Positions 31,389 to 46,459 of a stretch of 64,000 nt of DNA are shown here, piece after piece. Every line of letters starts with the position of its first letter. Within the stretch, counting starts at the first letter, position 1. The notes beneath the pieces were generated by a model that was given only the letters and a program-made list of their open reading frames with translations, was not told the DNA's origin and ran no database searches. A program made the position numbers and the translations under genes. Source of the DNA: Theileria orientalis strain Shintoku (Eukaryota; Apicomplexa; Aconoidasida; Piroplasmida; Theileriidae); assembly GCF_000740895.1 (NCBI RefSeq), contig NC_025262.1:612001-676000 (forward strand). The letters run 5' to 3'.

Positions 31389-33689
31389 TCATAGTAATTC
31401 CCTGAACTCCGATTTAAGTCGCTCTTTCAACTCGTCCTTTGTAACGTTTTCGTTTTGGAGCATCAGTTTCACCTGGAACTCAAGCGCCGCCTTAAACTTG
31501 GGCCCCGAAGTTATCTTCGGCAGCAGTTCCGTAAGCTGAATCGCATTAGTACAAATTTACTGTAACATAGATATTGTAACATACCTCACTGCCGGTCACC
31601 GGCGCCTTGAAGTTGTACGCCTCCTCTATGCCATGTTCCTTCGCAAGGCTCACGACTTCTTCGAACTCCTTGTAATCTACTCGTTGCATATTACACGATA
31701 TGTGCCTTACCTCTATTTGTCTCTGTCACGCTCATTGCCAGTGATTCCTATACTAACGTTAGCTAGACTGGACAGTTACCTTCCACAGAGGTCCCACTGT
31801 CCTGATGGCCAACCCCGTGGATACACGGTCCCTTTCAGAGCAGTTTAAGTAATCAGTGAACACGAGAGATCCGTTTGAGATTGTATTTGCACTAAGAAGC
31901 CATTTTATCTATCAGCATACTAACCTCGATGAGTACTTATTTGGCAGCTTTAGCCTCTCCTTAATGAGGTAGTCGGCCACAGTCATCTTTCCAACAGGCC
32001 CAAGTTCTAAATTTAACAATAAATAACTTCTTCTAGGTAGGAGGTACTATTAAATATTAGTAACTGCTTCTAGCTAGGCAATACTATTAAATATTAGAAT
32101 CGATGCTAAGTGGGTGCAGTAGAAACCATTAGTAACTGCTTATAAGTAGGCGTGATATTAGACGTTAGTAAATGCTAACAGTTGAATAGTAACTGATGCT
32201 AATCATTAGCGCAATCACGTATAATACCTCTTGTTGGTACCACTAAAGCCGCTAGGTACAAGTACTTGTGCTCCACGTCCTCGAAGTTGCGCTTCTTGAC
32301 GTGGTCCATCAGCGAAAGGGCTTCGGATAGCATTCCTTCTGAGACTCCGCTAACTTTATCCACCCGCTCCTCTCCCCTCACCGGGACGTTCAACAGGACG
32401 TGCAGCATTCTGAAAGTGTACATCTGCTTGAATGCTTCGTGAATGTCACTTTTAGACAGAATGTTGTCGATTTCCTGCGATATTCTCGATCTGGACACCT
32501 ACGCAACGCGTTAGTAAGTGCCGATTTTACTCCAAATAATGGCTTTAGAACTAAAACTCTTACCTTATGCTCCAGTGCTTCTAACACTTCGTCATTGATT
32601 GACTTCACCAGGTCCGAATCCAGCTTAAAGTTTAGGCGCGAGCTAAAGCGCACTGCTCTGATCGTCCTCAGGGGGTCGTCCATGAACGTTTCAAACGGCT
32701 CTGAGCACGTTCTTATCAGGCTCTGGTTCAGGTCCTCGATCCCCTTGGTCGTGAAGTCCTCGATGTAGTTTTTCGTGATGTTGTAAAAGAGCGCGTTCAC
32801 TGTAAAGTCCCTTCTCATGCAGTCCTCGTAGGGCGTGCCTATCCTCATCACTGGGATTCTGCTGTCTGCTGCGTAGTCCTCCGACCTCAGGTTAACGAAG
32901 TCCACGTCGAATCCCAACACGCTCATCGTTGCGGTTTCCAGGTGCTTCGACTGCTCCGGGCACCTCTTCACGATTCCCACTGTCTTTGAGAAGCCGTAAT
33001 TGTCCTTGGTGAACTTGTTCAGGTATTCGCAGAACTCCATTCCCGTCATCTTCGGTATTGCTACGTCGATATCCTTGTTTTCGTTTTTCAACAGCTTATC
33101 GCGAACCCATCCTCCCACTACTCTGAGGTCTAAAGGATTTATCAAAACTCAAACTCTTTGAATAAGTGAGTTAAAGAATAAACGTACCCATATCCAACTC
33201 GTAAAACTTTACACATTCGGTCAGAAGGTCGAACAGCTTCTTCTCCGAGCCCGTTATGTTCAAGGTCACTCGACCTGCCTTTTCATTTTCGTTGCGATAC
33301 ACTTCCAAATCCAAAGTTATTTTAGATTGATCTGAATGTGGGTCTGTTTTCTTCATGTTTAAAATTGATTTGTGTCTAATGCCCTTGTTTGTGTGTGTAT
33401 TATATAACCAGTGTTCAAACGGTTTATGTGTATTTAATTTGTACGCTTGAGCACATAATCCGAAAAGATTAGAATCAAATGAACTAAAACCGATGTAATT
33501 GTTATTCTTTATGCAGTTTCTGATGTTATTAACTATGTTAAGTCTAATATTTTTCATTTGATTGTAAATCAGTGGCGGGAAGTCCAATTTAACATTAGAT
33601 TCCAGGGTTACAGAATATAATAGGAGTAAGAAAATCAACAATACTATTATACAGTTTGTATAAAGTACAAAATACCCATTATTATACAT
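31389..33689 (-). CDS. CCA-adding tRNA nucleotidyltransferase, organelle leader
   Basis: Exon 1 (33689 to about 33190) has a membrane-type leader (CIIVLLIFLLLLYSV) and an Asn/His/Lys-rich stretch before KITLDLEVYRNENEKA. The catalytic exon (33145-32560) carries RVVGGWVRDKLL (the GG-x-x-R-D ATP/nucleotidyltransferase motif), KDIDVAI (two metal-binding Asp), MRRDFTVNALFYNI and DDPLRTIRAVRFSSRL, all standard class II CCA-adding enzyme motifs. Helical C-terminal exons run to LKSEFRELL-stop at 31389-31391. The enzyme adds CCA to tRNA 3' ends. The leader suggests apicoplast or dual location, not proven. Introns near 32040-32220 hold degenerate repeats. Confidence 0.9.
32040..32200. repeat. Degenerate direct repeats in CCA-enzyme intron
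   Basis: The words ACTATTAAATATTAG and ATTAGTAACTGCTT occur twice or more with roughly 40-80 bp spacing (near 32048, 32085, 32130), interspersed with GTAGGC/TAGGCA. The stretch falls in an intron. Confidence 0.5.
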
Positions 33690-33825
33690 AGAAGATTATC
33701 ATTTGTTGGCATATAAACACAACTTAAGATTCCAATAGTGTGAAATTTATAAATATTTTAATTGTATAAAATTAAGAAACACAAATTATTCTAATTTTTA
33801 ACCTGTTTTTTAGTGTAAACAAATA

Positions 33826-34471
33826 ATGAATGACATAAATCAGAAATATTTACTGAGATTCCCTCCATATAGATCACAAAGTTGGATAGAAGAGAATAGA
33901 AGCTTGGCGGCTGTAGAAGAAAGTTTAAACGACATCACATTTCAACCGAAGGGATTGATAAAATATTCTCATGTTAAAGCCTATGAAATAAAGGCAAATT
34001 CAGTTAGAAAGGAAATTCGCAACGCTCTGTTCAGACAAGCTCTTTTTAAGGTAAAATTGAAATTTATCATCAATAAAAATTAATACATAATTCCATAGAT
34101 TCAAAATATTGAAGTTTTAAGCTACAAAACATGTAAAAGTGATCGGTTGTTGCTAAGTGTGCAGAAAAACGCCAAACCTTTTAAACTTCCAGAATTTATA
34201 ACAAATAATACAGTACGTTTTATATGTCTTTCTTAAGCTTATATTAATTAAAGGGAAGGGGTCTGTTATCTGAGGAAATATGGACTGTTGATAGGTGTGG
34301 CGTCAAAAACAAATACCGGGTAGCTTTTAATTGTAATAACGCTTGAAACATTGATAAACGCAATATACAGGTCCGTTTCTTTAAAGAAGGGGACGACGGA
34401 TTTAAGTCTAAAGTGTATGTCACCTCGCTGTCAAATTTGATCAACTACATACGTTTTTACCTCTCAATATA
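33826..34471 (+). CDS. Small basic protein with HCCS-like DRCG motif
   Basis: Four exons, about 170 residues. Exon 1 begins MNDINQKYLLRFPPYRSQSW; the third exon carries EEIWTVDRCGVKNKYR, which resembles the W-x-V-D-R-C-G-x-x-x-x-Y motif of holocytochrome c synthase (cytochrome c heme lyase), and the last gives VRFFKEGDDGFKSKVYV and a C-terminal helix. The protein is shorter than HCCS (about 220-300 residues), and I do not see the heme-binding His region. It might be a mitochondrial heme-lyase relative or an unrelated mitochondrial protein. No signal peptide. Confidence 0.5.
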
Positions 34472-34666
34472 GTGTATTATAACAAATAATATCCAATAAA
34501 CGACTATACATTACACACATAAATTATTTACAATAAATTATCTTTTTTCAATTTTATACACTTCACACCACACCGTACTTAAGTGATCATGTTCATAGTT
34601 TTATTTTATATTTTATGGTTCTTTAGTTTATTTACTATATATATTACAACCATCACATATACACTC

Positions 34667-35300
34667 ATGGCAAGTAAGTTTCCTTGGTTTCTGTTGTTTA
34701 ATCGTATTTAGGATTTTTGAAGAAACTTTTGTCAAATAAAACTGACGAGCAGGAGGAATCCTTCACGTCCGCACACGTAAGTTCCTTTTCAGTGCAGCCG
34801 TTAACCGCTTTCAGCTTGGAGAGGAGAATAATTTCTACTATAACGAGGAGCTCAAGCAGTGGGTGGTTCGCGGCGAGGAAGACAAGGTTCGGGAGTCCAC
34901 GGACAACGCGCCACCGCCCCCAGGCCCACTCGGCCCGAATTTGGACCCATCTGTGCCCCCAAACGCACAATTCGCCGCCGCGGCCCACGACGGCCAGTCC
35001 CCGGAGTCCCCTGCCGCCTCGAACCCTTTTGGCCGCCGCGTCGTCAGGTCGTCTCAACTCTACACGAACATTCCCGGCATGAACGTGATTGAGGCAAAGG
35101 TGCCGAACGAGTCGTTTGTGAACATTCCCACCTCCGGGCTATCGCAATTCATTCCCAAGAAGGACGACTTTGACGCTTCTCTGGTCAACGACGCCTACGC
35201 CGACCTCATGAGGCCCAGCTCTCCCCCTGTAGAGGCCACTGAGGAGACCCCCGAGCAGAACGGGCACTTGGTTGAGGATCAGGCTGAGCAGGTACAATAG
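34667..35300 (+). CDS. Small Sec16-motif Pro-rich protein
   Basis: Three exons: MA-RFLKKLLSNKTDEQEES, then LGEENNFYYNEELKQWVV, like the L-G-x-E-x-x-F-Y-Y-x-E-x-L-K-x-W motif near the C-terminus of Sec16 scaffolds. The rest is a Pro/Ala/Ser-rich disordered region (APPPPGPLGPNLDP onward) with an acidic tail. In Sec16 this motif precedes the Sec23-binding C-terminus at ER exit sites. A stand-alone small protein with only this motif is unusual, so the assignment rests on one motif. GC-rich relative to its surroundings. Confidence 0.5.
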
Positions 35301-35332
35301 ACTTTAACGTGTACGATGTATGGTACATGATA

Positions 35333-36608
35333 TTAAACTTCATTCATCGGCTTAGTTTCAACTACATTGTCGCTCTTGGCTACGTCGCCCTCTGCATTTT
35401 GTTTGTCGCCATCCTTGGTTCTCCTCTTTTTCTTGCGCCTACACGTTATTCAGTTTATCACATGGGTCATTCGCTAGTATAATTGCGCCAATTTGAAATA
35501 AACTGTTATTGAGCCATGGTTATTAGTAATGTCAATAGTAACTGTACAGCACAGACGGCAATTATATACATTTCAAGAGTTGCATAGTAGCTAAGACAGT
35601 ACTCAAGGAATAAACTTACTTGTTTAGTATTATAAAGTCGAAAAAGCGGGCAGTGAGTGATTCCTTTTGCTCAGGGTTAGCAGTTCCGTCGTCCTACACA
35701 CATTTATAATTTCAGTCTCTTACCAGCTGATCCAGCCTCTTAATGTAGTACTGGTACGTCGTCTGCTTGCTTATTATCAGGTATAGGTGGAAGATGAAGA
35801 GGTAAAGCAGTGATAAGAAGGGTAAGACGTCGAAAGCCCAAATCCAGTGCAGCATTGCCTTGAACGGCTTGATTGAAATTTCGAACACGGTTTTGCGGAA
35901 CTTCTCGTGCATCTTCTCCGCGTCCTTGAATGAGAAGGCCGTGTACACTGCGAGTACGATGACGAGCCCGAGGAACAGGAGTGTGAAGACCAGAAGGAGG
36001 ATGAAGTGTCTGTAGTTCGAGGCTCCGATGCAGTTGTTGACCCAGATGCAGTGGTGGTCGAACTTCATCACGCACTTGTTGCAGACGTTGCAGTGCTTAC
36101 TGCTCGGGTCCACGAAGTTGCAGACGTTGCAGTGCGACATCTGGGACGGGAACGGCACGTTCCGCTCCCGGTCGTGGTAACTCAGCCTCTGGTCTCGGAC
36201 ATCCAGGTCACACATGGAGGGGTTGTCGGCCGTCATCGACGAAGGTCTGGAAATATTTGCGCTTTCGGGCCTGCTTAACAGCTTTGAGACCTTGAACGAC
36301 CATCTTTTAGTCCCCTTTTCGTTGTACACTACTGTGGAGGCGTTTGGGTCCACTGGATCTATCAGGGACACAATTACGTAAAAAAGTACAACCAATCCGA
36401 GGAGGATCCCAGATACTGTATATAAAAATGCATTTTTGCACACAAAGATCTGTAGTGTTACATAGTAGTGGAAGAAGGCGACCACGAACGCGATCGTCAG
36501 CACCAAAAACTGGTATACGTGGAGTGGAAGTGAAAATCCAGTCCTTCGGTGGAAGTTAGAGGTGTTTCTGTCGTGGATAACATCTCTCAGCACAAGGTAT
36601 CGTCCCAT
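35333..36608 (-). CDS. DHHC palmitoyltransferase
   Basis: Exon 1 (36608 to about 35728) has two N-terminal membrane helices, a loop rich in Ser/Arg, then a cysteine-rich domain [20 protein letters not shown] followed by the catalytic [13 protein letters not shown], and two more helices ([38 protein letters not shown]). The TTxE position reads K-Q-T-T-Y-Q-Y. Small exons add a Lys/Arg-rich cytosolic tail ([14 protein letters not shown]) ending at TAA 35333-35335. S-acylation by DHHC enzymes anchors many apicomplexan proteins, including glideosome components. The 3' end faces the Sec16-like gene with 32 bp between stops. Confidence 0.92.
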
Positions 36609-36859
36609 CTTCTCATGTTTAAAGTGGCATTTTGACTTATTTTGCTTCGAGGGGCCTCATGTATGCTTTATTGAAGTTAACCGGTGAAACGACTTATTCG
36701 GCTCGGATCTTTTAAACTCAAACATTAAAATGAAAACGAAAGCGAGTGGTAATAATTTTACGTTATGATGGCGCGTCTCTCAAAATATCCATATATCAAG
36801 ATGCACTACATTACGAATGTGTAATTATGGGACAATGTTTATTTTCTCCCAAATTCACT

Positions 36860-39938
<3,079 letters not shown>

Positions 39939-40153
39939 TATGCTAGTTTAACATTTTATACACTTGTGGCTATTTTTATCAACCACATATAATCACCATG
40001 TGATCTGGAAATCAATCGTAAGATTGCTTACACATTTTAATAAAAACTCTCTAAAAGGACTAATATAATAATCTACTCAGTTACTACTAGCAATATAAGT
40101 GGAATGGGCAAGAATATTTTAAAAACGGTTACAACAATATTGTGCTAAATTCT

Positions 40154-41500
40154 CTAAGCCTTTGCCAACGTGGTTCCGAATGTAAGGGTCAGATGCGCCG
40201 CTAGTATTATTAAACCTAGAGTACCGATAATTTTTGTGAACGCGTCGGAGTAGGAAACCACTCCCATTTGGCCAACTGGGTGGAACACCACTTCTGGTAA
40301 CTTATTTATCAGTTTCAGCTCACTTCCGTGCTGACGCTGCCTTCTGTTTTTCTTCGGCTGTGTATGTGTGTACAGCACTTCTCCCGTGACTCCGTTTACA
40401 AACTTCGTTGTGAATTCTCTTGCTGACAACTCGTGGACTAGGAAGCCTGGCGCCTCTGAGTAGAACACTGAGTTGGGTGATTTGACCACTGCCTTTCTTC
40501 CCTTGCTTCCGCTCGAGCCCACCACTGCTAGGGTAACTCCTTCGTAGTCCAAAAGCTCCATGTCTGCGTCATATCCTGCCAGGTATGCGTCTACTTGCGC
40601 CTGCTTCAGCAGGGGGAGGAGCTTGTATGACAGGTAAGTATCGCCCTTCGAGCTTCCTGACGACAGCACTGGCTTATCTCCTACTACCACAATGTAATCT
40701 ACAACTTTGGGTGCTATTTCTAGCGTTTTCTTCAACTCTTCCCATGCTTGGCTCGACACATCTTTGTATGGGAACTGGTTTGACAGGATCCAGGTGTCCA
40801 CGAAAACGAATCCTACACTCATGTCCTTGTGTCCACTCTTCAACAGGGAAACGGCTAAATCAAAAATTAGTTTATTCGCAGTTTTGTTATTGAAAACCCG
40901 TGTGTTTGTTTGGCACGTACTATACAGCTACCTAGATGGTCAATAACTAATCCGGGGGCTTGCTTAACCGGCAAACATGTGTGTAAACTTACATGCGTTT
41001 GTTGAAAAGCTCGTGAAGAAGTGGTACCACCAATTTGGCATGATTAACCTTGGTGACTTATTTGAGGTCTCTGTGCCTTTTTTCTGGTCTAAAGTCGTGA
41101 CGTTGTTGTCTGAAAAGAACTGCTGGTAGTGCTCGTACTGCGCTGTGTAGTCTCCCTGCCAGTCCTCAGAGCCCAGGACCGTGAACATCGGGACGTCCAT
41201 TGCTCCCGACTCGTCGTAGTATACCGATTCAAACACCTTTGACCACTTATCGTCGTTGAGTCCGCTGACTCCGTTGTCAAAATTCGACCCTGGTGACACT
41301 AGGTACGTTACTCTATCGTTTTTCACGTATTCTTTTAATTTTTCCGCCACGGCTCGCTGTGTTTTATTTCCGGTTCCCCAGTTTCCTAAGGACACAAAGC
41401 GCAAGCTTGCGTTTGCGAATCCGGAATATAATAGTATCGACACTGCCGAATATGCTATGAATCCGGCGTTACACATGGTTCCGATCTTCATTTTATACAC
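40154..41500 (-). CDS. GAP50: Glideosome-associated protein GAP50-like
   Basis: Two exons. The signal peptide lies around MCNAGFIAYSAVSILLYSGF. The phosphatase-like ectodomain starts LRFVSLGNWGTGNKTQ, has SPGSNFDNGVSGLNDDKW and MFTVLGSEDWQGDYTAQY, and a C-terminal transmembrane helix (IIGTLGLIILAAHLTLTF) with a short cytosolic end. That matches GAP50, the integral anchor of the myosin A motor in the inner membrane complex. The metallophosphatase motif GDxG reads GNWG here and the GNH/GNHD position reads GSEDW, so two metal ligands are gone. The second Met (MKIGTM) may be the true start. Confidence 0.92.
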
Positions 41501-41703
41501 AAAACTTTTATTATTTTACACATTCACGTACTTTTAGATTATTTTTATAGATTCAAAAAAGTGATTTAAACTATTTGATGTCTGAGTTTTAGTGTGCACC
41601 ATAGGGTCACATGTGTATCTAATTTTTGGCCTATATAACTTATATATCACCCATTTTCCACCAACAGATTATTTTGCGATTTTACTTGTGTTTCTTGGTC
41701 CTT

Positions 41704-42801
41704 TTACGATTTACTCTCCAGTACGTTTGACATTGCTAATATCATAGACATTAGCAGCGAGCCCAGGATAAAGAATAACAACAGTATTATTCTCGACTTT
41801 GTTTTCTGGCCTGTGTTTCCCGTGAACAACTCAAATGACAGGTATATGAAGAATCCGACTGCCAGCAGTGAGAATACAGTGTAACATATTCCGTCCGATT
41901 TCGACACTGTGTGGTATCCGATAAACACTCCTACTGGCACACACAGTGAGAAAAACAATATGCAAAGGTGTCTAATCCACTCCTTGTATATCAAATTCGA
42001 TAGGATTGATATCAGCAGCAGGCATTCCGCCCATTTGTGGGCTAGTATTCCGAATCCCATTGCCCACGATGCTGAGCCATTTTCCGAGCCGATTAAAGAT
42101 CCTACATTATTTTTAAAACTCCATTACGCCATTTATGTATCCTATGTATATATATATCTTTACCTTCTAGTATAGAATGTCCGTAAAATGCCAAAAGCAG
42201 GTACAGCGACCTTGTGCTGAATATCATCCTCAGGTTAACAATTATTTGGTCAATCTTGAGATTCTTATGGTCACACAGCACATCTGATGCGCAGGAGGTG
42301 CTGGTCGTACATTGGTTTTCAATGCAGACGTTTTCCACATCGCCAGATATTTCTCTGTATTCGTATTTGGTCTATATAAACCTACTCTTCCGGTAAAGAC
42401 AATTGTGGTTCTTCCTTGGCCTGATTTCCACAATGATGGCCTAAATTTCGGTGAACTATCTATTAAAATACCTGCTAAAAAGTCGATTGTGACCAACATC
42501 AAAATCGGAGCCACAACAATGAATCCTCTCATGTCGACCGATTTTAAAATTGTAAACTTCTTGCAGTCATTTTGGAATCCTTCCGGTAACAGATGGGTAA
42601 TAGCTAGCGCCAGCAGAGCTCCTGAATGTTTATTTTGAATATTGAATAGATGATGTGTGTACCGCTGGTGGCGTTGTTTAAGTTGTCTACATTGAACCAT
42701 TCATTCTTATATCTAGCCAGTTTGTTTATCAACTTAGGGGCGTAACAACAAAAGATTGTTTCGAGAAAAATCAAAACGGACATTATAATCTTTGCGAACA
42801 T
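41704..42801 (-). CDS. ZIP-family metal transporter
   Basis: Several exons on the minus strand. The first starts MFAKIIMSVLIFLETIFCC. The second includes HSGALLALAITHLLPEGF, the TM2/TM3 H-L-x-P-E motif. An exon around 42150-42240 has RSLYLLLAFYGHSILEG (TM4 H-x-x-x-E). The last exon carries SWAMGFGILAHKWAECLLL (TM5 HK-x-x-E) and then four further hydrophobic segments. These H/E motifs form the binuclear metal site of ZIP (SLC39) carriers. It likely brings zinc or iron into the cytosol; the ion is not shown by the sequence. Confidence 0.88.
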
Positions 42802-43157
42802 TTTTATTTGAAAATTACATTAGATATACATTGCTGATTTCGAGGTTTATAGCTATATTGGATTTAAATATTACTTACAAAACAAACTAACATTCAATTG
42901 GTTATAATACAAACTCATAGGGTTTAAATATTAACAATATTTACTCTATTAATTGATTGTGTCCCCACTGTAACTGATAATTGAGAAATGATACACTTTG
43001 TTTTAAATCATAAAAGGTTACAGATTTTACAGTATGACTAGATGACTCCTTATTATCTTGTTTACTTATTGTCCGATTTTTATTATTCACTATCAGTTTG
43101 TGGTCGTTATACACCCACCATACAACTCCATAGTAAATATGTGTTTGTGGATTTCTA
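42802..43157. other. Intergenic region with no gene seen
   Basis: About 350 bp of AT-rich DNA between the ZIP start and the 3' end of the L3 gene; open stretches crossing it read as the antisense of L3. Confidence 0.5.
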
Positions 43158-44524
43158 TTATTTTAACAGTTTTTTTAGTGGCGGTTGGACGTCTGATGTC
43201 ACTGTTACATACGATCCTTTTGCCCCTGCCACTAGCCCCTTGACGTACATCATTGACGTTTCTGGGTTGAGTCCCAGCACCTTCAGCTTTCTGAACGTAC
43301 ACTTGTTTCCGCCCATCCTTCCTGCCATCTTCTTCCCTGGCTTCACACACCCTGGTGTAGTTGAGGCTCCAATCGACCCTGGTCCTCTATGGTGCTTAGA
43401 CCCGTGTGTCATGGGTCCCCTAATTTTATTATTAGTTAGGAATCACATTAAAACGCAATTTGGTGTCACTCACCGTTTAAATCCATGCCTTTTTATTGTT
43501 CCTTGAAACCCTTTTCCCTTCGATATTCCTGTTACCTTTACGTGGCTACACCCGACGAAAGATGAAACATCAACTATCTGGCCCAGTACGTAGTCTTGTG
43601 GCGGTTGCAGTTTAACTGGAAATGTTTCCGCGTGATTCGACAGTACGTTAATTAGTTTTCCTAACTCTGGCCTGTTGTTCCAGTGCCTTCTCCAGAGCGG
43701 TTTCCCTGTGTGTTTAGATTTGTTTTTGTACTTCAACATAGTCTACTTATACATCTACATCGCTTGTATTTGCATACACGTGTATATAGAGCTAACATAC
43801 CGTATGAAACAAGGGCATAGCCGAAATCCATGAAGCGGCATATTGTACATGGTAACACCCTCAGGGCTGTTACTGTCTGAAGTACTCCTTCAGGTGAACA
43901 TATTTGTCCAACTGAATATTTCTCAGCCCTTAGTTGCACCTACATATTGTGTTATTTCCTAACATCTGCTTCTTCTAATCTATGTCAATCCTATTGTTAT
44001 ATGTGTAAGTAATGTGTTACCATTTTAGCAGTTTCTGGCCATGTTATTTTCCACAAATAATCTCTAGGCATTTGGGGGTCTTTGTAAATAAGAACCTATA
44101 AGAATCCGTCATTTACACTGCTATTTAATCGTAGAATCCTTGTATACTTTCTGCTTACCCTGCGTGTTCCTGGCAGGTCTCTTTCTAGTGCGATATTAAG
44201 CCTGAATCGGTCTTTTTTACTGTTAAACAGCCCATCTTTTATTGTATTGATTTGTTTGCGATGTTGCGATATGTTGAATCCTACGACGGCACATATTCTC
44301 AATACCATACCTTCAATTCGTATTATACAGCATACGTACAGTATATTTATTGCGATAATTTGTTTATTTAATTTTTTACATCTAATTTTCATGTCATTTA
44401 TGAATTTACATTTGTTTTTGAGAATGTTTTTCTGATACACATATTGTACCTTACCATACCATATACCTGGTAACGCCGTACGTGTCCATATACCTAACAC
44501 ACAGTGCCATTCTGCACTACTCAT
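43158..44524 (-). CDS. Organellar ribosomal protein uL3
   Basis: The conserved part spans three exons: [20 protein letters not shown] (family N-terminal barrel), [20 protein letters not shown] and [19 protein letters not shown] followed by [12 protein letters not shown]. The G-x-S-K-G-K-G-F-x-G-x-x-K-R-H...GP-x-T-H-G-S-K line is bacterial-type L3, not cytosolic RPL3, so it is an organelle protein. Its 3' end is at 43158-43160. An upstream exon set gives [20 protein letters not shown] and [20 protein letters not shown], joined by a predicted intron of only 21 nt. The 5' border (44524, MSSAEWHCV) is uncertain. Mitochondrial or apicoplast location is not decided. Confidence 0.85.
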
Positions 44525-44596
44525 CCTACCTCACTACACACTGCTCTCTAAATACCGTGTACGCTATTAAACTAAAACATTTACTTAATCAAAATA

Positions 44597-46184
44597 TTAC
44601 ATTCTTCTGTTGTTTGCTTCTGCGTAGTCGACTATGATATCTCTTCCTTCCAGGACGTGCTTGAGGCTCGGGTCAAGGACTGTATGTATTGAGTTTTTGT
44701 TTGCGAACGTAAGGAATCCGAACCCCTTGCTCTTCTGTGTCTGGGCATCTACGTAATTATTTATCAGTGTTACTATAAACAACCGTGTTTTCCTTTACGT
44801 ACTCTTTTACCTATGACTCTTACCTCTTGGTATATACACGTCTACTACGTCGCCGAACTGCGAGAAATACGACCTCAAGGTCTGTACTGTGGTGTCATAT
44901 CCTATTCTTCCTACGAACAGCTTCGGTGCGTTTCTTTCTCTTGTCTTTGGCGTACTTTGGTATGTTCGGTACTGCTCGTGGTTTCTGTTTTCTGTTCTTG
45001 ATGCTGAGAACACGTAGCTGACTGACTTGTTCGGGTCAAATGTTGCTGAGTTCTGTCTGTAGGGTGGGATATTATGGTTATACACATCTCTGTCGTAGTG
45101 TCTATCTCTTCTCGGGTACTTGTTCGGGTATTCCATATGTGACTCAAAATGTCTTTTAAACCTATGGTTGTCTTGATACTCTCTGTATCTTCTTGGTGGT
45201 GGTGGTGGTGGCCTCTTAAGTTGATTTGCGCCTGCTGCTGATCCATTTGCGTTTCCTGCTCCTGCTCCTAATCATTTTTTTACTCTTGTTTATGTCTACT
45301 TATCTATTTATTTATCCCTCTGTATACTTATCTATTTATTTATCCGCCAGTTTACATATGTATTATTTTCTTAACTATATGCTATCACATCTATACTATA
45401 ACAGTATTTCCACTAAAGCTACTGTTTTAATGCTGTACCTGTGTGAAATTTAGTTCCTGTTGCTCTATCCACTATAACTTCGCGGCCCATGATTACGTGT
45501 GGCGATGTTTCAAAGACCTGGTGTTATTTATTTTTCCCTTAACTCACCTTTTGTATTGTCTCCTCGCTATCGAACGATATGAATCCGAACCCTTTGTTAA
45601 GTGTAGAGTAGTTGCTCTGTTTCGGACAGTATGCGTCGTATACTGTGCCAAACTACACATTCATTTCTGTGCTTAGGTCGTACCTTTTTAAAGTATTCTT
45701 CCAAGTCGTCCTTGGTTGCGTCAAAGGGTATTCTCGTTATAAATATTCTGTGTGCGTTTATTTTCTCGTCGTCCACTGATTCCTTCGCCTCCTCGGCATT
45801 GTTTTCTCCCACAGCTGGGCTTGTTCCCTCTGTTGGTGGCTCTTCCAGCGATTCCTCTGTTTGCTGGGTCTTCTAATAATTTATTATGTGAAAGATATAT
45901 ATGTGTTTCTGTTTTTTTCTATTTTAAGCCTTTTAAATTTATGTGGTTGCTATTTAGGCTCTTACCTCAACGACATCTTCGGATACTGGCTCCGATTCTG
46001 TTGTACCTTCCAACTCAGTTACTGGAGTTTCCTCTTCTACAACTTTTTTCTTTGTCGCGGTTTTTTTGGTCCTAGGGGTTGCCTTGGTTTTAGTGGCAGC
46101 CTTCGTTGTTTTGGTTGTTTTTTTGGTTTTAGTTTCTGCGGGCTTTTTGGCCTCTGAGGTCTTGGCAGTTTTTTTTGGCGGCAT
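44597..46184 (-). CDS. Two-RRM RNA-binding protein with histone H1-like N-terminus
   Basis: Exon 1 (46184-45957) starts MPPKKTAKTSEAKKPAETKT, a Lys/Thr/Ala-rich basic tail like histone H1, then an acidic stretch. RRM1 has RNP2 RIFITRIPF and RNP1 KGFGFISF (next exon). A linker rich in Pro, Arg, Tyr and His follows (QLKRPPPPPPRRYREYQ). RRM2 has RNP2 KLFVGRIGY and RNP1 KGFGFLTF, ending VDYAEANNRRM. The architecture is hnRNP A/B-, Musashi- or DAZAP1-like, suggesting an mRNA-processing or stability factor. Which RNA it binds is unknown. Confidence 0.88.
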
Positions 46185-46459
46185 AATATATGTATTAATT
46201 TAGGTCTGATAAGCTTATAACGGTTATGCTTTTACAGTTGCCCCTAACAAAAAATACAAATTTTATATTATAAGTGTTGTAATCCAGCCACACAGAATAT
46301 AACGGGTAATGGCCATATTGCCCAGTATCAAACTGAGTATCTTTAAAATTAGAAATTGTCAATAAACATATAGAAATGTTGTCATAACCATCAGATATGA
46401 TATATTATATTGATGTAGAGCGTTTTAAAACATTAGAATCCACGTTCTGTTGTAGAAAG
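46185..46459. other. Intergenic region
   Basis: About 275 bp between the RRM protein start and the LSM4 stop; both genes lie on the minus strand. Nothing recognised. Confidence 0.5.

Noticed and set aside
43042..43506. Open plus-strand stretch of about 154 codons
   Set aside because: Antisense of the ribosomal protein L3 exon, whose minus-strand sequence is highly conserved.
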